A stretch of DNA of 8,520 nucleotides from Cyanobacteria bacterium UBA1186 (GTDB lineage Bacteria; Cyanobacteriota; Vampirovibrionia; Gastranaerophilales; Gastranaerophilaceae), in NCBI GenBank assembly GCA_002309875.1, contig DBYM01000024.1, positions 19,076 through 27,595 of the forward strand. Reading direction: 5' to 3'. Shown here piece after piece: positions 6,120-8,520 of this stretch; position 1 is the stretch's first letter; each line of letters opens with the position of its first letter. The notes beneath the pieces are model-generated. The model saw only the letters and a program-made list of their open reading frames with translations. It made no database searches and was not told the origin of the DNA. Position numbers and translations under genes: made by a program.

Positions 6120-6862
6120 AACAAAAAATAAAATCGGCATTTTCTTTGGCAGAGTTACTGATTGTTATCGGTATAATTTCGGTATTAGCGGTTATGCTTC
6201 TTTCAATATCGAAAAAAAGTATCACAAATGCGTATAATCTGTATTATTATACAGGTTACAAAGCAATTGCTGATGCCATAAGTTATTCAAATACAAAAAC
6301 AAACAATTCTGCGCTTAATGCAGGCAGAGTTTGTGAGGCATTCGGTTTTACTCCCACACAGTGTTCTCTGGCAAATATCCCTGTAAAGAACGGTATATCC
6401 TATAAACTAACAGATGAAACAACAAGATATAAAATAGAAATGTCGATCCCGTCTCAAAACGGTGCGGTAGCAGTAATTTTCTATTATTTACCGAACGTAG
6501 CAAACGGTATAGTAGTTCCTTATACGGCAACATTGCCGACGGGGACTTCTTTGAATTTGTATGACAGAAAAGACTTATTACCTTTCTATGTTGATGACGG
6601 GGTTAAGGGAAGGACCTTACAAACCTATTATAATAACGGAACTCACGATGTTATTGACGTTCCGACACCTGCAATGCAGAATGCAAATACGGAATGGAAA
6701 TGGGCTAATAACAAAAGAACATTCTCTTCCTTTAAAACGGCATATTGCTCTCAGCCTGCGGTGCAGCAAAATGCGGGGATTGATGCTCTTGTAGGGGCGT
6801 GCGCAAGTGCAGGGACAAAAGTCGGAGTCATAAGACCGATTAACCCGAGAAAAGTTTTCTAA
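6116..6862 (+). CDS. Type IV prepilin-like / pseudopilin protein
   Basis: This 248-residue protein has a class III (type IV pilin) signal: a short basic leader MKQKIKSA, then FSLAELLIVIGIISVLAVMLLS, with Phe at +1 and Glu at +5. A prepilin peptidase should cut after Ala8; Ala instead of the usual Gly at -1 is less common but tolerated. The hydrophobic helix at 9-30 would anchor and pack it in a pilus or type II secretion pseudopilus. The rest is a globular domain with four cysteines (73, 83, 211, 229) that could form two disulfides outside the cytoplasm. It is longer than a typical minor pilin core, and its C-terminal part matches nothing I recognise. The ATG overlaps the DUF3326 stop (ATGA), with GAG 5 bases upstream, so translation is probably coupled. 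A strong terminator follows. Whether it is structural or a minor tip protein cannot be told. Confidence 0.85.
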   Translation: MKQKIKSAFSLAELLIVIGIISVLAVMLLSISKKSITNAYNLYYYTGYKAIADAISYSNTKTNNSALNAGRVCEAFGFTPTQCSLANIPVKNGISYKLTDETTRYKIEMSIPSQNGAVAVIFYYLPNVANGIVVPYTATLPTGTSLNLYDRKDLLPFYVDDGVKGRTLQTYYNNGTHDVIDVPTPAMQNANTEWKWANNKRTFSSFKTAYCSQPAVQQNAGIDALVGACASAGTKVGVIRPINPRKVF

Positions 6863-6872
6863 TTCGCAAAAT

Positions 6873-6910
6873 AAAAAAAAGAGGTGAAACAAACGTTTCA
6901 CCTCTTTTTT
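6873..6910. terminator. Strong bidirectional intrinsic terminator between the prepilin gene and tig
   Basis: GAGGTGAAAC (6881-6890) and GTTTCACCTC (6895-6904) form a perfect 10-bp stem with a 4-base loop (AAAC). It is followed by six T on the plus strand (6905-6910) and preceded by eight A (6873-6880), which give a T-run on the minus strand. It therefore serves both the plus-strand prepilin transcript and the minus-strand tig transcript, which converge here. Confidence 0.92.
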
Positions 6911-6921
6911 ATCTGATGTTA

Positions 6922-8214
6922 TTACTTTAGGTTAACTTTATTATTTTCTGCAAGGTATTGAGTAACTTTATCATTCAATGCCTGCTGAGAAAGTGCATTA
7001 AATACTCCCGGAGTCTGAGAGAGTTGCTTAATCATTGTTGCAGTGTCTATTTGGTACATTCTGCTTAATTCTGCAAGTTTACTCCCGAAATCTTCCTGAG
7101 AAACCGTAATATTTTCTTCTTTTGCAATCTTATCTATAACAAGAGAGTTCTTTACTCTTACCGCAGCATCTTCTCTTAAACTCTTCATAATTTCGTCATA
7201 GCCCTGAGCTTCGAGAGCCTGTTCCCACGTAAAGCCCTGCATTTCTAATTTTTGCTTATATTCGTCAACAAGTTGGTCTGCCTCTCTGTCAATCATTGAC
7301 TGTTGTATGTCAACTTTAGCATTTTCAACGACCTTTTCGAATATTGCTTTTTCAGAATTTGTTCTGTCTATATCTGCTTTTTGCGTATCAAGATATTTTT
7401 GAACATCGGCTTTTAAATCGTCTAAATTCTTAAAATGGCCAACCTTTTGCGCAAATTCATCATTAAGTTCGGGAAGAATCTTTTCCTTTATTTCATTAAT
7501 TTTACATTTAAATACGGCTTTCTTACCTGCCAATTTTTTCTCGTGATATTCCTTCGGGAAAGTTACATTGATATCAAAGTCTTTGCCGAGAGGTTTATCA
7601 ACCAACTGTTCGGCAAAGCCCGGAATGAAACTTGAATTTGCCAAATCGAGTGTGTAATTTTTTGCATCACCGTGTTCAATTTTTTCACCGTCAACAAAAC
7701 CTTCAAAATCAAATACAATAGTATCCTTATCGCATGTGTTTCTGTCTGTAACCACAACTGTTGTTGCAGCCTGATTAAGAATATTTTCGATTGATTTGTC
7801 AAAGGCATCGTCAGGAATTTTGTATTCTTCAACGTCAACCGTTAAATCTTTGTATTTGCCGAGTTTTACTTCCGGTCTGAGTTCAACCTTTGCTGTGATT
7901 TTCATATCTTCGCCAATTTTATAGTCATAAGATTCAACGTATGGTTGTGTTACTATATCAAAATTATTTTCCTTAATAACTTCCTGGAAAATTCTCGGAA
8001 GTGCACTTTCAAGTGCCTCGTGTTTAATTCTTTCTTCACCAATGTGTTGTTCTACAATATTTCTTGGGGCTTTGCCCTTTCTGAATCCCGGAATATTTAC
8101 ATATTCCGAAAGTTTTTTTACCGCATTATTGTAGTAGCCTACCGCATCTTTTGCGGGAATTTCAATTTCGACTTTTACCACATTATCAGGCAATTTTTCA
8201 ATCTTTGTTTCCAT
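6922..8214 (-). CDS. tig: Trigger factor (ribosome-associated chaperone and peptidyl-prolyl isomerase)
   Basis: Trigger factor binds ribosomal protein L23 at the exit tunnel and shields and folds nascent chains in the cytoplasm. All three regions are visible in 430 residues: the N-terminal ribosome-binding domain (1 to about 115) with the signature GFRKGKAPR at 43-51; the FKBP-type isomerase domain (about 155-245) with FIPGFAEQLV at 196-205 and the end motif KAVFKCKINEIKEK at 232-245; and the helical C-terminal chaperone domain (about 250-430). Length is normal for the family. AGAGG lies 7 bases before ATG at 8214, so the start is secure. Several weak -35/-10 pairs lie in 8215-8280 and none stands out. 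It is monocistronic, ending 11 bases from a strong terminator; the common partners clpP and clpX do not follow. Confidence 0.97.
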   Translation of the reverse strand: METKIEKLPDNVVKVEIEIPAKDAVGYYNNAVKKLSEYVNIPGFRKGKAPRNIVEQHIGEERIKHEALESALPRIFQEVIKENNFDIVTQPYVESYDYKIGEDMKITAKVELRPEVKLGKYKDLTVDVEEYKIPDDAFDKSIENILNQAATTVVVTDRNTCDKDTIVFDFEGFVDGEKIEHGDAKNYTLDLANSSFIPGFAEQLVDKPLGKDFDINVTFPKEYHEKKLAGKKAVFKCKINEIKEKILPELNDEFAQKVGHFKNLDDLKADVQKYLDTQKADIDRTNSEKAIFEKVVENAKVDIQQSMIDREADQLVDEYKQKLEMQGFTWEQALEAQGYDEIMKSLREDAAVRVKNSLVIDKIAKEENITVSQEDFGSKLAELSRMYQIDTATMIKQLSQTPGVFNALSQQALNDKVTQYLAENNKVNLK

Positions 8215-8283
8215 ATAAATACCTCTTTCTATTTAACTATTCTTATTTATAAACTACAATAAACAGTCATGTTTTGCAATATA

Positions 8284-8312
8284 AACGGCACATTGTGTAT
8301 TAATGTGCCGTT
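8284..8312 (-). terminator. Hairpin between the LuxR-type gene and tig, probable terminator
   Basis: AACGGCACATT (8284-8294) and AATGTGCCGTT (8302-8312) form a perfect 11-bp stem with a 7-base loop, extendable by an ATAT/ATAT arm with one bulged base. It lies 29 bases downstream of the LuxR-type stop codon, fitting a terminator for that gene. The T-tract after it on the minus strand (TATATTG) is poor, and the other strand has the better T-run (ATATTTTTG), so a leader or other role is possible. Confidence 0.55.
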
Positions 8313-8340
8313 ATATTTTTGATAATAAACACAAGTATTA

Positions 8341-8520
8341 CTAAACCAACCCCTCTTTAACGGCTTTAACCGCTGCCTGAACTCTGTCATTTACGCACAT
8401 TTTTTGCAGAATTGAACATACATGTGCTTTTGCGGTATGTACACTTACGATAAGTTCTTTTGCAATTTCCGTATTGCTTTTACCTTCAACAAGGTGTTTT
8501 AGTACCTCAAATTCACGTTC
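8341..8520 (-). CDS. LuxR/NarL-type DNA-binding HTH, C-terminal part of a response regulator (runs off right edge)
   Basis: The last 59 residues of a minus-strand gene are present, ending in TAG at 8341-8343. They are a LuxR/GerE-type helix-turn-helix: EREFEVLKHLVEGKSNTEIAKE at the start, the recognition helix VHTAKAHVCSILQKM in the middle, then NDRVQAAVKAVKEGLV at the end. The typical ERE-VL-L-GKSN-EIA and T-K-HV-IL-K patterns are intact, with Thr-Ala-Lys instead of the usual Thr-Val-Lys in the recognition helix. Such domains normally follow a receiver (REC) domain phosphorylated by a histidine kinase, but that part is outside the window, so the target and signal are unknown. The AVKAVKEGLV end resembles cyanobacterial and NarL-class regulators. 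A stand-alone LuxR-type regulator without a REC domain is possible. Confidence 0.88.
   Translation of the reverse strand, partial: EREFEVLKHLVEGKSNTEIAKELIVSVHTAKAHVCSILQKMCVNDRVQAAVKAVKEGLV

Noticed and set aside
6617..6901. Minus-strand open frame inside the prepilin gene
   Set aside because: It is antisense to a well-supported prepilin gene, and its beginning lies in the terminator stem.
7945..8262. Plus-strand open frame of 105 residues
   Set aside because: It is antisense to the start of tig and its upstream region; composition is Phe/Ile/Tyr-rich and it has no recognisable domain.
1..8520. CRISPR array, insertion sequence, tRNA or rRNA
   Set aside because: No spaced identical repeats, terminal inverted repeats with a transposase, or tRNA-like sequence were seen on either strand.

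Overview
The window is AT-rich, gene-dense bacterial DNA with short intergenic gaps. It suggests a Gram-negative-type member of the non-photosynthetic cyanobacterial sister lineage (Vampirovibrionia/Melainabacteria, most likely Gastranaerophilales). This rests on four things: a DUF3326 gene (a family I associate mainly with cyanobacteria and plastid-bearing lineages), a heptose-phosphate kinase beside a DUF4330 gene and an O-antigen-ligase-like gene, a prepilin with an Ala-Phe cleavage site and a FSLAELL-type N-terminus, and low-GC codon use. The assignment is inference from protein character, not from a marker tree.

Layout. From 1 to 1878 there is a tight minus-strand envelope/glycan operon, read right to left: rfaE1 (heptose-7-phosphate kinase), a DUF4330 membrane-anchored protein, then the N-terminus of an O-antigen-ligase-like membrane protein that runs off the left edge. 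A short divergent promoter region (1879-1962) separates it from a plus-strand gene (1963-2955). That gene encodes an unrecognised acidic Pro/Glu-rich protein with one membrane segment near its C-terminus. It meets an unrecognised, Ala-rich, probably membrane-associated protein (2957-3625, minus) tail to tail, with one base between the stop codons. Upstream of that, on the same strand, is a CNNM/CorC-type transporter gene (3725-5086). Its promoter lies back to back with that of a plus-strand pair: a DUF3326 gene (5175-6119), probably leaderless, overlapping by ATGA with a type IV prepilin-like gene (6116-6862). A strong bidirectional terminator (6873-6910) separates this pair from the trigger factor gene tig (6922-8214, minus). 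The right edge holds the C-terminal HTH of a LuxR/NarL-type response regulator (8341-8520, minus), with an 11-bp hairpin between it and tig.

How it fits together. The left operon is coherent, covering heptose activation and surface-polysaccharide assembly. The rest is a mosaic of short units: ion transport, a pilin-like surface protein, a ribosome-bound chaperone and a regulator. No mobile element, CRISPR array, tRNA or rRNA was seen, and no stretch over 300 bases lacks a gene. The least explained parts are the two convergent unknown proteins, the 12-bp palindrome before one of them, and the alternative hairpins between it and the CorC-type gene. I found no convincing new multi-gene system.
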